In this document: one piece after another, positions 9,481 through 21,069 of the stretch
Position numbering within the stretch: position 1 is the stretch's first letter
Layout of the letters: every line of letters begins with the position of its first letter
Assembly (NCBI GenBank): GCA_944472135.2
Contig: OX235262.1
Location: 166,841,509 to 166,905,508, forward strand
Source: Trichobilharzia regenti
Lineage: Eukaryota > Platyhelminthes > Trematoda > Strigeidida > Schistosomatidae
Length of the DNA: 64,000 nucleotides
Direction: 5' to 3'
The notes under the pieces: model-generated
Databases searched by the model: none
What the model was told of the DNA's origin: nothing
The model's input: only the letters and a program-made list of their open reading frames with translations
Made by a program: the position numbers and the translations under genes

Positions 9481-9759
9481 TTGTGGCGAGGAAATAGTTA
9501 GGTGAGGTTTACTTATGAATGAATTTCTAATTTAATATTTTTACCATTCATCTGGAATAAAACTGGTAATGCGGTTATGAAAAACAAATTTTCTTTCTAG
9601 AATCTATGAAGAGAAATAGAGTTATCTGATCAGGCGGTCACTCCTCACTGTCCATGACTTTATGCGCTAACTATGTTGAATATCGTGACTTTTGAAAATG
9701 TACCTTATCTATTGTTGAAAAGAAGTTTCAAATTAGTGGTGATCAATGCCGAATAGGAG

Positions 9760-9995
9760 TGCGTCGGGGGTATAGAGGTTAGGACGCTCGCCGACCATGC
9801 ACATGGTTCGGGGTTCGATCCCCGGCCACCGACGCACTCCTTTACCTCGCTAAGCCAGAAATAATGCTGGTAAAGCGGAAAGGTTTGGCATGAGGCTAGC
9901 AACTCCATCCTGTAAAATAAACATTGCTACAGAAACTTCAAGCCAGTAGCTTGAAGCCCTATTTTCCACTGGGGAACGTGAAGGAAAAATAATAA
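9760..9995 (+). mobile_element. SINE-3, best copy
   Basis: The tRNA-like head GTGCGTCGG...GGTTCGATCCCC (B box near 9816) is shared with SINE-1. Next comes a body motif ATGAGGCTAGCAACTCCATCC near 9890 with TTGCTACAGAAACTTCA near 9926. The end is CTTGAAGCCCTATTTTCCACT followed by an AATAATAATG tail. The body motif matches the RTE leader at 47973-48022 and the end matches the RTE 3' end near 44395. It reads as a tRNA head joined to an internally deleted RTE. Confidence 0.8.
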
Positions 9996-10179
9996 TGCCA
10001 AACAACAATTCCTAATTACGGCATAAATCTAATTTATTGTTTATAATGTTGCTTTTTAGATGAAATTATGGAAGTTCTAGCAATGAGAAAGTTTAAGCTA
10101 TCTTGATGCGTTCAAAAACAATTCGTCATCTCACTAAGCTCTCCTTGGTAAACTTTGTTTTGATGCCAGCGTAGATTTT

Positions 10180-10410
10180 GGTTTAGTGATCTTCACTGCT
10201 ATTTTGACCTTCATTATGTCCTGTTAACGTGACGTAAGTCCATTTTCTCCCCTCTTAACTCTTTATTAATTTCATATATATGTACTCCTATGAAAAGTCC
10301 GAGTGTGATCGATCAGACTGTTCAAAATGTGTAGCGCAAATACATTACACGATTCAGACAAATTGCATCTTCTTATTGCTTTGTCTAAAATTATCGACGT
10401 AAAATGGCGT
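10180..10410 (+). repeat. PLE-C-type 3' terminal remnant
   Basis: Similar to 35095-35215, the region following the PLE-C remnant. Both contain GTGTGATC, AAATGTGT.GCGCAAAT and a CTTCTTATTG block in the same order. This places it as a diverged PLE-C end with no coding part left. Confidence 0.45.
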
Positions 10411-10959
10411 TCGATGACTTTTGTAACGTTTTTCACTTTACTTTCAGTCGTTAGATTATGTCGCAAAACGACATCAGTTAAACGGATCACTGAAAATCAG
10501 GCAGCACTGAGCCGCTATCTCGTTTTATTTCTAGACCCTTCATCAATGTGCACATACGACCTCATCGGAGAGTGAACCTGGGACATTTAGGTTATGAGTT
10601 CAAGCAAGTTGATCATTCAGCCACTCGGACTGGAATTCAGAGACCCACGAATTCTAACTACGTTTCTCCACCAAAGCTGAGTGCATGATTATGATTCTGA
10701 ACGAATTAGTCAGAGAAGACAGACTAAAACTGATATCAAATCGTAGTTAGGCCTGAAACAAATCAAATACCCGCAAATCACATATTTAAATTTATTCTGA
10801 TGCTTATTAGTGACAAACTACATGATGAAGTTGGCTGGAGTTACAATGAGATATCGTGGCGTTCAGCCGGTTGCGGGTCAGGAGGAATAGTCGCCGGTGA
10901 CAATGGCTGGTAGTCGCGCCAGAATCTCGAACTCGTATAGATTGAAATTCATGAGCCCC

Positions 10960-11165
10960 GTGAGTTGGTTCCTAGTGGTTAAATACTCTACCAGCTTTTT
11001 TTTTGACTGAAAGGTATTGGTATTCTAACACCAGTCAACGTATATTGTTGAAGAGTCCAAAACTAGTCCGAAATAACCATTCAGTAGCCCGTCATTTTCA
11101 GTGGTTCTGTAGCTGATATCAATGTGCAATCAAACCTGGAACAAATCACATATCCTACAAACTAA
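10960..11165 (+). mobile_element. SINE-2, decayed copy
   Basis: Remnant with TTGAAGAGTCC.AAACTAG.CCGAAA near 11048 (the mutated hammerhead), TTTTCAGTGGTTCTGTAGCTGATATC near 11097, and the family tail AATCA.ATATCCTACAAACTAACTC. The ribozyme stems are lost. Confidence 0.6.
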
Positions 11166-11309
11166 CTCCTGAATAAAAATTGAGATGAATAGAAGCAGGA
11201 CAACTTAAATTACAGACAGAAGAATGATTTGAACGAAGATACACCTATAGACAACTATATCTTAATTTAGACCTCTGATAGTAAACTGTGCAATTAACAA
11301 TGCCAAAAA

Positions 11310-12245
11310 TAACAAGTCCCTCTTATGATGTACGGCACAGAAGACAATATTGAAGGCGTTGCATCTGAGGCACTTCTATTTATCTTGTATGCCAATGAAT
11401 AGTTACCTGTGTTCACCAAATCCCCTATGGTCCTCTACTTAGATGACCTAAAATTTGGAGAGGGCTAAAAGAATAATAATAATGATACACTCACGTTGCA
11501 AAAGGATCTCAACAAACTGTTAGGCCGGTCCAAAGAATGGATTCTCTGATCAAAGTAGTGAAATACGTAGCCATGCACATTGGACACTTGGGTGTCTGCT
11601 AGTGCAAACTAGAGCGAATGGCATTCCCATAAGCTTGGATTCATATGGATCCACGAGTCATAATAAGCCATGACTTAAAACCTATGCACACTGTAGAGTC
11701 GTAGCATTTCGAAGTTTCGGATCTTTATGTTTAATACTGAGAGCGTTTACTAGACTCACCAGAGATATTTTCACTTTTTTACGTACGTCTCTGGTAAGGT
11801 CAAGATTGCAAAAGTGTATCCATGCAACTACTCCTTGTCTTAAGGAGGAATCATAGCTTCCAGAAAGGGTTCAAAGGAAAGCAACACGCATTATATTGGC
11901 ATGATCAATTTATCATACGCTGAAAGACTTAACAGTCTGAATTTCTTTCCCCCATTCAAACCAAAGGCGGAGAGGAGATCTTATTAAAATATTCACAATT
12001 TTAAATAGTGACTACGGATCTAATCTATTTTATGCCTTCCTTCCCACCAAGTCGGAACACCTCAGAGGACATAACAGGAGAGTTGAAAAGCTGAGGAGGA
12101 ACTATATCTTTGTGGAGTACTGGTTCTCACACCGAGTCATGCACTCCTGAATATGACTTCCAGAAGTGTTTTCAGTGCCCTCAAATGACTGACTCAAGAA
12201 GGGTTTAGACAAGCACGGAAACCTAGAAAGGGGGAAAGCTGTAAT
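11310..12245 (+). pseudogene. CR1-like LINE reverse transcriptase C-terminal remnant
   Basis: Frameshifted remains of a CR1/Jockey-type LINE tail, unlike the RTE copies elsewhere. Recognisable pieces in order: KGFKGKQHAL-type sequence near 11870 (the usual IQRRATR region), an RRRGDLIKIF-like stretch near 11965, SEHLRGHNRRVEKLRRNYIF near 12055-12110, and an LPEVFSVPSN-like end with FKKGLD-like codons near 12205. The pattern RGDLI...LRGH...FS.RV..WN.LP is typical of CR1-like C termini. All frames are broken. Confidence 0.65.
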
Positions 12246-12364
12246 TTTCATCATCATGAGCTTTTATGCAATTTTTAACAATCCGTAAACAGGAACTACA
12301 GTAACCTACAACCGTTTCTATGTTATAAAGCTAATGTCGCCCAGTCATTCAAATTACCAATTAA

Positions 12365-12545
12365 AAATTTGACTTCCGGAAGGTCCTGGGTTCGAATCCC
12401 GGTGGGTGCGTACTGCTGAAGAGTCCCAAACTAGGACAACGAAACAGCTGTCCAGTACTCGCAGGTTTTCCAATGGTTCTCTAACTAATGTCAGCTCATG
12501 ATGAAATCGTGGAACCTATCAAATCCCTACAAACCAACACCTGAA
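12365..12545 (+). mobile_element. SINE-2 copy with hammerhead
   Basis: A perfect Pol III B box GGTTCGAATCC (12389-12399), a hammerhead region, then the family tail TTTTCCAATGGTTCTCTAAC and AATCCCTACAAACCAACACC. The A-box half is missing, so the copy is 5'-truncated. Confidence 0.8.
12410..12458 (+). ncRNA. Hammerhead with intact CTGAAGA core but AAC insertion
   Basis: Stem I GTACTG/CAGTAC, core CTGAAGA (12416-12422), GTCC/GGAC stem II, then three extra bases AAC (12438-12440) before GAAA, then CAGCTG and TC. The insertion falls between stem II and the conserved GAAA, so geometry should be disturbed although the conserved bases are present. Confidence 0.7.
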
Positions 12546-12694
12546 TAAAAATTTGATGATTAGCAAACTTAATCCATAAATTTAGTGGTTAGTGTGCTAG
12601 TTAGTAACAGCTGTCAATCATCCTTGGTGTGTCTACTCAGTCCTACAGTGAAGAGAAAATAACACTGGCGGGTATTTTTTATTGTCCGAAGTTA

Positions 12695-13560
12695 CTAAGA
12701 AAAGAAAGTTCAGTGAAGAGTCTCTTTTCAGCGAATTCATTCACGTAGCTATACAATCGCATTTATATATATATATATATATAATATTATTTTTATATGT
12801 GTGTACATTACGTTTGTCAGATGTAAAAATATTAGTAAAGTTTATCGATTGCATCATCGTAATGTTTCAGAAATGTGACGAATAGTCCAGTTGTAGCTAG
12901 GAGGTGAAGATTGGTAAGTACTGACAAGGCTTGCGTAATATGGGAGACACCCATAAAAAAGATATAATTGAAAATACATGGAGCCAAGTGTCCAAAATAA
13001 ATCATGTGAAAGATAAAAGGAAGAGATAAAGGGTTGGTTAAGAAAGAGATGTAACTAAAATGTCATGCAAAAATTCCAAAAAAGCATCAATAACAAGGTA
13101 GTAGAACTTGGAACTATAACCAAGGTAGAAATTTCTTCTGTGTATATAAATCTGGGTTTTCCAACCGAATCAATAAAGCCTCAGCAGTACAAAGTATACG
13201 GAAACTTACTGTTTTTCGTGAGGCTTCTTCCGAAATGTAGATAACTTTGAATTCATTCCACTTACATAATAAGGGACCAGTGCTGATTATATATATATAT
13301 ATATTCAATAACAGCACTCCTAGTGGATTCGCTATTACTTTTTGGTAGCCAAGCGGGATAATGTTTCACTCTACATGAGCGAGTAAATTGGTAGATACAC
13401 ATAGAAGTGGTCAAATGTAATAGTTTGTCTGTAGACCTGTTGAAGAACAACGGGCGACTTGAGAACACCAGTCGTAATGTAGTATCAGAAAACGTTCTAT
13501 TCAGGGTAGTGGATTCTGGCTAGAACGTCTGTTTTGACCACCACAATCAAGTAAAACATA
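12695..13560 (-). pseudogene. PLE-A remnant: GIY-YIG end, 3' UTR and terminal motif
   Basis: On the minus strand: MCIYQFTRSC (about 13410-13380), then frames carrying RKTVSFRILCTAEALLIRLENPDLYTQKKF (about 13215-13125), which parallel the PLE-A C terminus. About 350 bp of 3' UTR follow, then a terminal motif near 12765-12700 resembling 8745-8784. The order and spacing match PLE-A. No RT domain remains. The (TA)n tract at 13290-13305 interrupts the endonuclease. Confidence 0.75.
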
Positions 13561-14370
13561 TTCTTCGGCACACAGATGGGCTGTTTTTCATTGGTTTTAA
13601 GATTTATATATTTATCTAAAAAGAGTGGTGGACGGCTATTCTCAAGTAGTGACTTTCTCTAAGAAGTAATCTCTACTTCTGCTGGTTCAGGGCTTCAGAT
13701 TCTTCGGATTCTATTCGCAAGAGATGATATTAGGTTCCGCTTAAGAAAAATGGGTACCCAAATGTAAGATTTCGTCAGCCGGCCGTTGCACGTAGGCTCT
13801 GCTCTGTTCGAGATCCTACGAGCCGCCTTTTTTTAGTCGAACCTCCCAAAAGTAGATTGTCTCTCTGGTTTCTACTTCAATTGTAAATTTGATGGCTGGG
13901 AGGCAGCTGTTAAAAACGTGAAGGATGTTACTAATTCAGTTTTAGAATTTAGAAAATAATATTCTTGTTGCAATAATTTGTATTCACCGTAAACTAAACC
14001 TGATAATGAACTAAAAAGATAAGCACAAAGACTTTAGTCTGACACACACAAAAGTAATTATTGGATGCACGCATTGTACTCCAGCTGGTGTTGAACTCTG
14101 TATTATTTTGTGATATATAATTTAATTATTGGGAAATGTTCATGAACAAAATAATTAGTTTCGGCTATTGGGTAACATAGAAGGCTCATGCTCCTTAATA
14201 CACGTATTTAGTCACTTTATAGGAAATACATTTACATCTAATGTAGTCTTTCACTGAAGTATGACAAACTCTGGCAATTAAATTTCTTTTCAGTGATACA
14301 CATGCTCAGCGTTATTCGCGCTACGAACTATGAAGTACAGGGATACAATTATTATAAAAGTTTTTGCATT
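13560..14370. other. No recognisable gene
   Basis: AT-rich sequence with no motif I can assign. It may include further decayed PLE-A linker near 13560-13900. Confidence 0.4.
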
Positions 14371-14985
14371 TCTCAATGAATGAAAAACAAAACCGTATTG
14401 TTTTTACTGATGTTTCACTACCAAATCCTACTAATAGCTTTATCAAATTGTTATTAAATCAGAATTTACAAAGTCTCAGCTTAAATGGAGCCAAGTAATC
14501 ATAGTTCTTTAGCATGTAGTAATTTTTTTTTTATGGTTACAGCTTGATTCCACACCGTATTTTTGGTACAAGTGTGGAATTTTCAGCGTGGATATCGGTA
14601 GCCCAAAATTCGCAGGCCAACCATAGATATCAGGTGTGCGTCGGCGAGGGCTCGAACCCCGGCACCCGCACGTTGACAACTTAGCCAACTGTTAAAGATA
14701 ACAAAACTATGTGTAGACTGTTGGATTTGATAAGTGTGTGAAATTATAAAAGCAGTATGTGTTTATAAAATGAAATTGCTTATTACGTTTGTGTTGATTT
14801 TGTCATTTCATGGATTGTGGTGGTGAAAGGGTGTTGTAAACAGGCCAAATTCTGTTTAAGTCCATCATTCCTACTCAGACAATTTGGATTCCATTTGATG
14901 TAAAGTACTTCTGATATTAGACGTTCTTCTTTGTTTCTGAAATTTTCCTGAATGCTTTCAACTTGTCCGAATCAGTTTTGTAGAA
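14370..14985 (-). repeat. PLE-D 3' region copy, interrupted by SINE-1
   Basis: 14380-14510 and 14690-14935 match 35590-35700 and 35755-35945 in order (for example GTGTAGACTGTTGGATTT and AAATTGCTTAT). At the second site this sequence lies 3' of the PLE-D coding remnant on the minus strand, so I assign it to that lineage. A SINE-1 sits in the middle. Confidence 0.6.
14522..14682 (-). mobile_element. SINE-1 copy
   Basis: On the minus strand: B-box sequence GGGGTTCGAGCCC, then GATATCTATGG, GGCTACCGATATCC, GAAAATTCCA and CGGTGTGGAATCAAGCTGTAA, ending in an A-rich tail. The A-box half is truncated. It is inserted within the PLE-D 3' region repeat. Confidence 0.8.
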
Positions 14986-15214
14986 TACATTTTAGACAGA
15001 AAATATGTTACTTATAGGAAAGTACACATTAGGCGTTTTCATTTCTAATACATGCCGAATTGCACTCTGTAGCTTCCTGAGAAATAAGAGTAAATAATTC
15101 GGTAATAATGTGGTCAGAACAACACTTGTCAGAAGTACGTATACGTGACTGTAAATATCAGGTCTGCTGCCCACAGTCTAACAGAGATTTTGAAGACGAA
15201 TTTACTGAATGATG

Positions 15215-15860
15215 TAATGTTTTGTGGTAATTGTACAGCTATGTGACGAAATAATTGTGTGTGGAAAATCCTTCTTGAACGATCTTATTACAATAATCAT
15301 TCTTATTTGGATGCTTCAATCAAATTTTATGTATTTTCCTATTTTCACCCCGACTGAATATTATTGTACTAACGTCATCCCTGTTATTTATCACTTTCTT
15401 TTTAATCCCTAATTGAAATGCTTCTCTTTATGGTTATGTGGTGATATTGAAAATGTGTTGACTTAGAGTCATTCTGACCTTGGACTGTTTTCAAGTATTG
15501 TTGGTGTGGGATCTTTGTAGATAAAGTTTTAATCCAACCTTTTGAGCAATATTCTACTTGATTTTCAGGTACGCCTTACGGTTGATTTAGTCGTATTATT
15601 GTTCGGTACTTGTTCTGCACTAGAGAGAAAAAATTGGTTCTGTGTAACTGCCCAATAAAATTGTAGACTTAATTTTGAATGTCTGGTATGTTATTATTAT
15701 TATTTAATAGTGTAGTAGATGTTGTCTTAAATAACTGTCTTTTAGTTATCGTTGAGGCATTTTGTGATTTTTTGTATTTCAAGGAAGTTCAGGCCAGCCA
15801 TGCATAGATTGGTTTCCTGCCTTTAGACTATAACACATAGGTTTTGATGACTACAAACCC
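15215..15860 (+). repeat. R1 interspersed repeat
   Basis: Aligns in order with 8830-9360: GAAATGCTTCTC near 15416, AGAGTCATTCTGACCTTGGACT near 15467, GGTACTTGTTCTGCACTAGAG near 15605, TTATTATTATTTAATAGTG near 15690, and GGTTTCCTGCCTTTAGAC near 15809. Non-coding. Confidence 0.7.
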
Positions 15861-16127
15861 AAACACTAAGTGTCTGAATAGATATACTAAAAGATTCGGT
15901 TAAAACTAGTTGAAAGGAATAGATTCTGCCAGATTCCTAATAAAGCAGCTAGATTTACTACTCATACAATAACACTGTTGTAGTTAGAGCGATGGTTATT
16001 TCCAACATATTAAACTAAAGATAACTGTATTAAAGCTCCTATGATTTCGCCATCTTTCATTGTCTGATTTCCGCTTTATATACTGTTATCATATGGGTAT
16101 ATGATATTCTAAAGACTGATGAATGAG

Positions 16128-16180
16128 GAAGGAATATTCTTTTCGATAAATTCGTCGTCAGGTTCTACATTCATATAGCC
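16128..16180 (-). ncRNA. PLE-A-type terminal motif with CTGACGA core
   Basis: On the minus strand: CTGACGA, then CGAATTTATC, then GAAAAG. This is the PLE-A end motif with a consensus CTGANGA core, but neither stem I nor stem II forms convincingly. It is probably a PLE-A end fragment without its coding part. Confidence 0.35.
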
Positions 16181-16354
16181 ATAATAATTAAAAAAATATT
16201 ATTATTAACAATAATAATTCTGTTTTAAATTACACTGAATCAATCAGTAGTATCTACAGATTACATTTCAAAAACATCAGTAAGAGAAAGATAATATGTA
16301 CCTGCCAGTATGGTTAAATAAAGGTGTTATTAAAACCATCAACAGTTCTATATT

Positions 16355-16625
16355 AGTTACAGGATTTCATCATGATTCGACATTAGTTAGAGAACCAATG
16401 GAAAACCTGGGAGTACTGGACAGCTGTTTCGTTCTAGTTTGGGACTCTGCAGAGGTAGGCACCCAAAAGCCAGGGTTCGAAGCCAGGACTTTCTGGTTAC
16501 GAGGCGAGCTCGTAGACCATTGAGCCACTGGGACCCGATCCAATGGCCAGCCTATGAATTCTAAGTTCTGCCAATTCACGATATAGCTCAACCACTAGCA
16601 ATGTCTTCGGCGAGTATTTGTTGTC
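16355..16625 (-). mobile_element. SINE-2, near full-length copy
   Basis: On the minus strand: a 5' leader ATATCGTGAATTGGCAGAA, A box GTGGCTCAATGG near 16530, B box GCTTCGAACCC near 16477, a hammerhead region (16413-16456), then CCATTGGTTCTCTAAC and ATGATGAAATCCTG. In the ribozyme, stem II has a mismatch (GTCC/GAAC), the core reads CTGCAGA (A6 to C), and stem I pairing is reduced. It is therefore probably inactive. Confidence 0.8.
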
Positions 16626-16734
16626 ACACCCGACCTGTTGCACCCTACTGGTCATGACCTCCCACTAGAACCCCTAGGTAAATACCTACCTACCTGAATA
16701 GTGCTAGTCGCCAGTGAGCATCTCATTGATATTC

Positions 16735-16830
16735 AAGTATTGGTTTGTAGGGATTTGGTTGATTGGTTACAGGATTTCATCATGAGCTGATATTAGTTAG
16801 AGAACCATTGGATCACCTTATCCAAACAGA
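16735..16830 (-). mobile_element. SINE-2 3' end fragment
   Basis: On the minus strand the family tail only: GTTCTCTAACTAATATCAGC, ATGATGAAATCCTGTAACC and AATCCCTACAAACCAATAC. Confidence 0.7.
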
Positions 16831-17480
16831 CCACAAAGCTAGCTAGTGTTGAAGAGTTTTTCTCTATTATGTGTGGAATATCGAATTAACTATCAGCAGC
16901 CTCTAGATACTGAAAACTCCAAACAGAAGAGGCCATTACAAGTTGCTTAAATCAAGCGAACATTTGACTGAAGAAGAAACAGGTTCAGTCACTATTGCTA
17001 CCTTGGCTTTCTGTCAAACCTATAAATCTATAAATTTCCTGTTGCTTCTCTGAATTTATCTGATATTCAGTCAGTTTATTGTTATGCTAATGTACATTAT
17101 CTGTCTCTTACCTACGCTTTTGAAATGTAAACTGTTGATACTGTTGATTTCATGTAATTTAAAACAGCATAAATGTTATTAATAGGAATATTTCTTTAAA
17201 TATTATGGTCCTAGAAATATATAACCTGATGAAGATTTTATCGGAGAATATTCTTTGTTCATTAATCAGTTTTTAAACTTTTTAATCGGCATCTTTAATC
17301 AGTTAAATCATTTGATTAAAGTGGCCACTATTCCCATTCTGCAATGAAATCAAGATTTCCATTAGATTTAAATTGAGTGTATGTATACGTGAAGTTCGAA
17401 TACCAGGAAAATGAAAATCTATCGTAGAAATGTGAGTATCGTTAAAGCAATCAAAAAATGTTAGGCTATATTTTTGGTTG
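16830..17480. other. No recognisable gene
   Basis: AT-rich sequence with short frames only. I see no element signature. Confidence 0.4.
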
Positions 17481-17484
17481 GACA

Positions 17485-18050
17485 CTAGTCAATAACTAGT
17501 GTAATGTGTCTAGTCCTTTCTCTGGTGCAGTCTGAATTCTGTCAGTCAAGTTTACAATGTGGCCACGCTAGATAGCTAGCTATCACGATACACTATGAAT
17601 TGTTGGTATTATATGTTTGGAGGCAATCGGCAGGAAGCCTTGGATCCAGGTTTCGTGCTAGTTGAAACTTATCAGCAAGGCGTATCTGCAAAATCGAAGA
17701 AATTCATGTCCGTTCTGAGATTCGAACCCGTGTCACCCAGTGCTGCAGTCAGAGACATGGCCACCAGAGACGTTACCATTACGTTGGTTACTGACTTGTG
17801 TCCAGTCAAAAATATCCAGTACAGTCCTATAGGAGGTCAGTTACCAGCCTTAACAGCTCATTGGTTACGTTTCTGACTGCAGCACTGGGTGACACAGTTT
17901 CGAATATCAGAAGGGACATGAGTCCTTTCGAGGTTGCAGATGCGCCTTGCTGACAGATGAGTGACAACTAGCACGAAACCTAGGTCCGAAAGGGCTTCCT
18001 GCTGATTGTCTCCAACCATCTAATACCTAATACCAATATTAGGCTATTTT
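17485..18050. mobile_element. SINE-4 head-to-head dimer
   Basis: The left half (about 17600-17785, minus) and right half (about 17865-18045, plus) are inverted copies. Both contain CTGACTGCAGCACTGGGTGACAC or its complement, a TTCGAA(T/C).TCAGAA box resembling a tRNA B box, CAACTAGCACGAAACCT, and CTTCCTGC.GATTG. The copies face head to head with 3' ends outward. A related single copy lies at 63040-63345. Confidence 0.65.
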
Positions 18051-18189
18051 TTTTTTCCAACTGTATGCGGCAGGATAAATTAGTAACTAGGATAAACTAG
18101 ATTTAGAGATGTTTTCTATATCATCATGACCATAACCTTACAAAAATCTATGCATGTTTCCAAGTTCGACCACAGGCTATATGAATCAG

Positions 18190-18555
18190 GAAACTATTGA
18201 AAATCAGAGAGCACTGAGAAGCTGTTTATTCTAGATTGAAACTCCCAGAAGAACGCACCCAGCAAGGCTTGGAGCTGAGGACAATTAGTCTCCAATTTCA
18301 TTGGCTGGTGGTAGCACTAAAATTACGAATTCGTGGGTCATTGGACCGGGTCACAGTGTCTGAATGGTCTATAAGCTCACCTTGTAATCAGAAGGTCTTG
18401 GGTTGAAGCTCCGATAGGTGAGTACTGACGATGATTCTGAAACTAGGGCGCGACAGCTAACCAGTACTTCTGTCAGCTTGCAGTAATTCTCAAACTTTTA
18501 TCAAATCCTGGTAAAACCTGAGACCAATCATATAACTAAAAACTAACTCTTGAAA
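18190..18555. mobile_element. SINE-2 head-to-head dimer, decayed
   Basis: The minus half (about 18195-18290) keeps the ribozyme region (AGCTGTTTATTCTAGATTGAAACTC). The plus half (about 18340-18555) has A-box-like GTGTCTGAATGGTCTATAAG, B-box-like GGGTTGAAGCTCC, a mutated ribozyme (GTACTGACGATGATTC, GGGCGCGACAGCTAACCAGTAC) and the tail. The arrangement matches 5916-6301, but both ribozymes are damaged. Confidence 0.65.
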
Positions 18556-19229
18556 ATTAAAGATTGTACAAGTCATAAGTTAATAGAATTACTGTAATGA
18601 TGCGAATTCACTACACTTCATTATTAACTGGATTATTTGCCTATCGTAATTTCGATGTATAAAAAAACTTTATCATAGTAATTAAATACTTCATTTAATA
18701 TTAACAACCGTAAATAATTTATCAGGTTACTTTTAATTAAGGTTAAAAGTGAACTTGAAGTTTTTTTGTCAAGTTGGAGGACCATTATGGAATAACTAGA
18801 CATCTAGGTACATAGGAGCCATTTTCCTCATGCCACTTATTACTCAGGTACAAACATAACAAAATAGGCAATTTCGTTCTGAAAGTGTAGAATCAACCCG
18901 GTTCACCACTGTGCTCATCTGTGATAAAAGTGCCGTAATCTGAAGTCGGTAGTTTTTTTTCTAATATCATTTTGAACTGGATATGGACGGAATTCACGGA
19001 AAGTCTCAGTATTTCCAGTTTGAAATAGTACATTCTTCTTAGCATTCTTCAAAACCGCGTGGAAACACACTGTATATATACATGAGCTCCTGAAAGGTAA
19101 GCGGTTTAACCCATGTATAGATGTCAAGTTTACAAGCAAAATAAGTGCTCATAGTATCATTACGGTTGAATAACACTGGAATTTTGTCAACATTTTATTC
19201 GAGTGGAAGATGTCAACAAGGAATCGTCC

Positions 19230-20245
19230 ACATCATTCAACATATCCATATTCACTACTGCAGATGGTCGTGATAGATATAGGCAGCCGTTATTTCTTCA
19301 CGGGTAACTTTTGGAATGACATATAACGTTTTCAGAAGAGACTGGTAGCATAGACATGACTTCAGTGAAAGCAGACAAAACGGATACGATAAAGATAACC
19401 AAACAACAATAACAAGCACCAATCACTCTAAGTCGAAGAAATTTGAAAGATGCGAATTTTTTCACTTATGTAGCCAGTATCGTTTCAGCTACAGACAGAC
19501 TGCACAGATGAGGATGAGAAAACCGCAATCGGAAAGGTAAGACAACATTCATAACTCTGAAATCAGGTTGAAATCTCTTGTACTTAGAGTAAAGAACAAA
19601 ATTTGGATTCCCAAAACCAATGTTAAGTTGATCAGCCAGTTCTTATCTATAGATCAGGGACTTGGCGCGTCTGGAGAAACGTTTCCAACAAGCCACTACA
19701 GATTTCCATCTGTAGCTGACTTTGCTCTATACCGAGTATCAAATAGCTTACCAGAACGGATTTTGTCCTTCACGTTCACAGTGGAACATAGGGCTTCAAA
19801 CTGGAGGCTTGAAGTTTCTGTGGCAGTGTTTGTTTTTACAGGATGGGGTTGCTAGCCTCATGCCCAACCTTTGCTCTTACCAGATTTTGCTTATGGCTGA
19901 GTGAGATAAGGGATTAGTAACAGGAAAGTCTGGGAGCAAACTATTCGAGAAGTTGTTGCCCAAAAAGTGTGGTCAAGGAAATGGAATTACATGGGAGATT
20001 TGCTGAGGAGACCACTGAGTGACATCGCGCTTCACGCCATCACTTGACTGGGGCTCTAATGGCAACAATTAGTTGGGCTTCTAAGGGTGACATTGAAGGA
20101 GATCATGTGAAGAGGGATGCGAGCCTATGCGCAATCGTGGGGCCTAGATGGAGACGAGTAAAGAGAGCTGTACAAACTGGAGATGTGTTGTTGAAGCCCT
20201 ATGTTCCACTCAGAACCCAAGGCAATAATAATAATAACAATAGTA
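19230..20245 (+). pseudogene. RTE LINE 3' remnant with SINE-3 insertion
   Basis: RTE tail in broken frames. Pieces matching the family: SLVLRVKNKIWIPKTNVKLI (19571-19632) and a GETFPTSHYRFPSVADFALY region (the N.LQTFINSCL area). After the SINE-3 it resumes with WSRKWNYMGDLLRRPL-like codons near 19975 and the 3' UTR TTGAAGCCCTATGTTCCACTC, then an AATAATAATAATAAC tail at about 20222-20245. 5'-truncated, no catalytic domain. Confidence 0.75.
19770..19915 (-). mobile_element. SINE-3 fragment inside RTE remnant
   Basis: On the minus strand: a GGCATGAGGCTAGCAACCCC block near 19855, then TGTAAAAACAAACACTGCCACAG, then the AGCCTCCAGTTTGAAGCCCT end near 19795. The tRNA head is mostly missing. Confidence 0.65.
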
Positions 20246-20817
20246 ATTACGTATTGCTCAATTTATTATTCTATGCACTATAAAGTCTGTTTATAGATAC
20301 CCTTAGTACAAAAAACCCTGTACAAATGAAGACTGTTTAATTCGCTGTTAAATGCTATGAGTTGTTCTTATCACAGTTGGAGAGACTAGTTAAAATATTT
20401 TTGCGTATCTATAGGAATAAAGTGGTTATTCAAGGGTGTGTACAAATTAATGTAAATAATTACTATGTATTATGTATTGTAAAAAGTTTTGCCTATTAAG
20501 AAATCATAGTCAGTAATTGAAATATTGCGTAGAACTTTCATGTGACTCTTTTCATCATCAATATATCTTTTCCTAGGATTAATGAAACATACTACTAGTG
20601 CTACTACTACTTTTGGGTAGAGTCCATCTAGTGTAATTGAAAAAGAACCCACTTAAAATGTATCTCTGTTAAATAGAATTTTTCAAGAATAATGAAAAGC
20701 TTTAGTATAAATATTTTACTGTATAGGGGGGAATGTCACATTGATGTGTGATTTGAGGTTACAAAAAAGTCAACTGAGAATATTATTATAGCTAAAAATG
20801 GGAAGAATTCATTTATC

Positions 20818-20820
<3 letters not shown>

Positions 20821-20848
<28 letters not shown>
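20821..20848. repeat. (TA)n microsatellite
   Basis: Uninterrupted AT dinucleotide run of about 28 bp. Confidence 0.9.
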
Positions 20849-20852
<4 letters not shown>

Positions 20853-21069
20853 TCCAGATTAGTTTCTCTGCTTTATCTGTGAAAGTTTTAATACTAAAAC
20901 GTCACTGGCTTAAGAAACATTTTAAAGTGACAACTAACTTGTATTTTACACTTTCAATGTATCTCCTATAAATGCATGTTATGTTATTTTAGCTGATTGC
21001 CACTAGCAATGAAAGCTAGGATAAGAATTCCGTCCTATTAGGCACGAGTAAAATGGATGTTTCTGCATG

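Noticed and set aside
10327..10575. 82-codon plus-strand frame as a gene
   Set aside because: It overlaps the repeat shared with 35095-35215 and has no recognisable motif.
20821..20848. Origin or regulatory AT tract
   Set aside because: A simple (TA)n microsatellite of a type repeated elsewhere (12760-12782, 41388-41404, 62419-62432).
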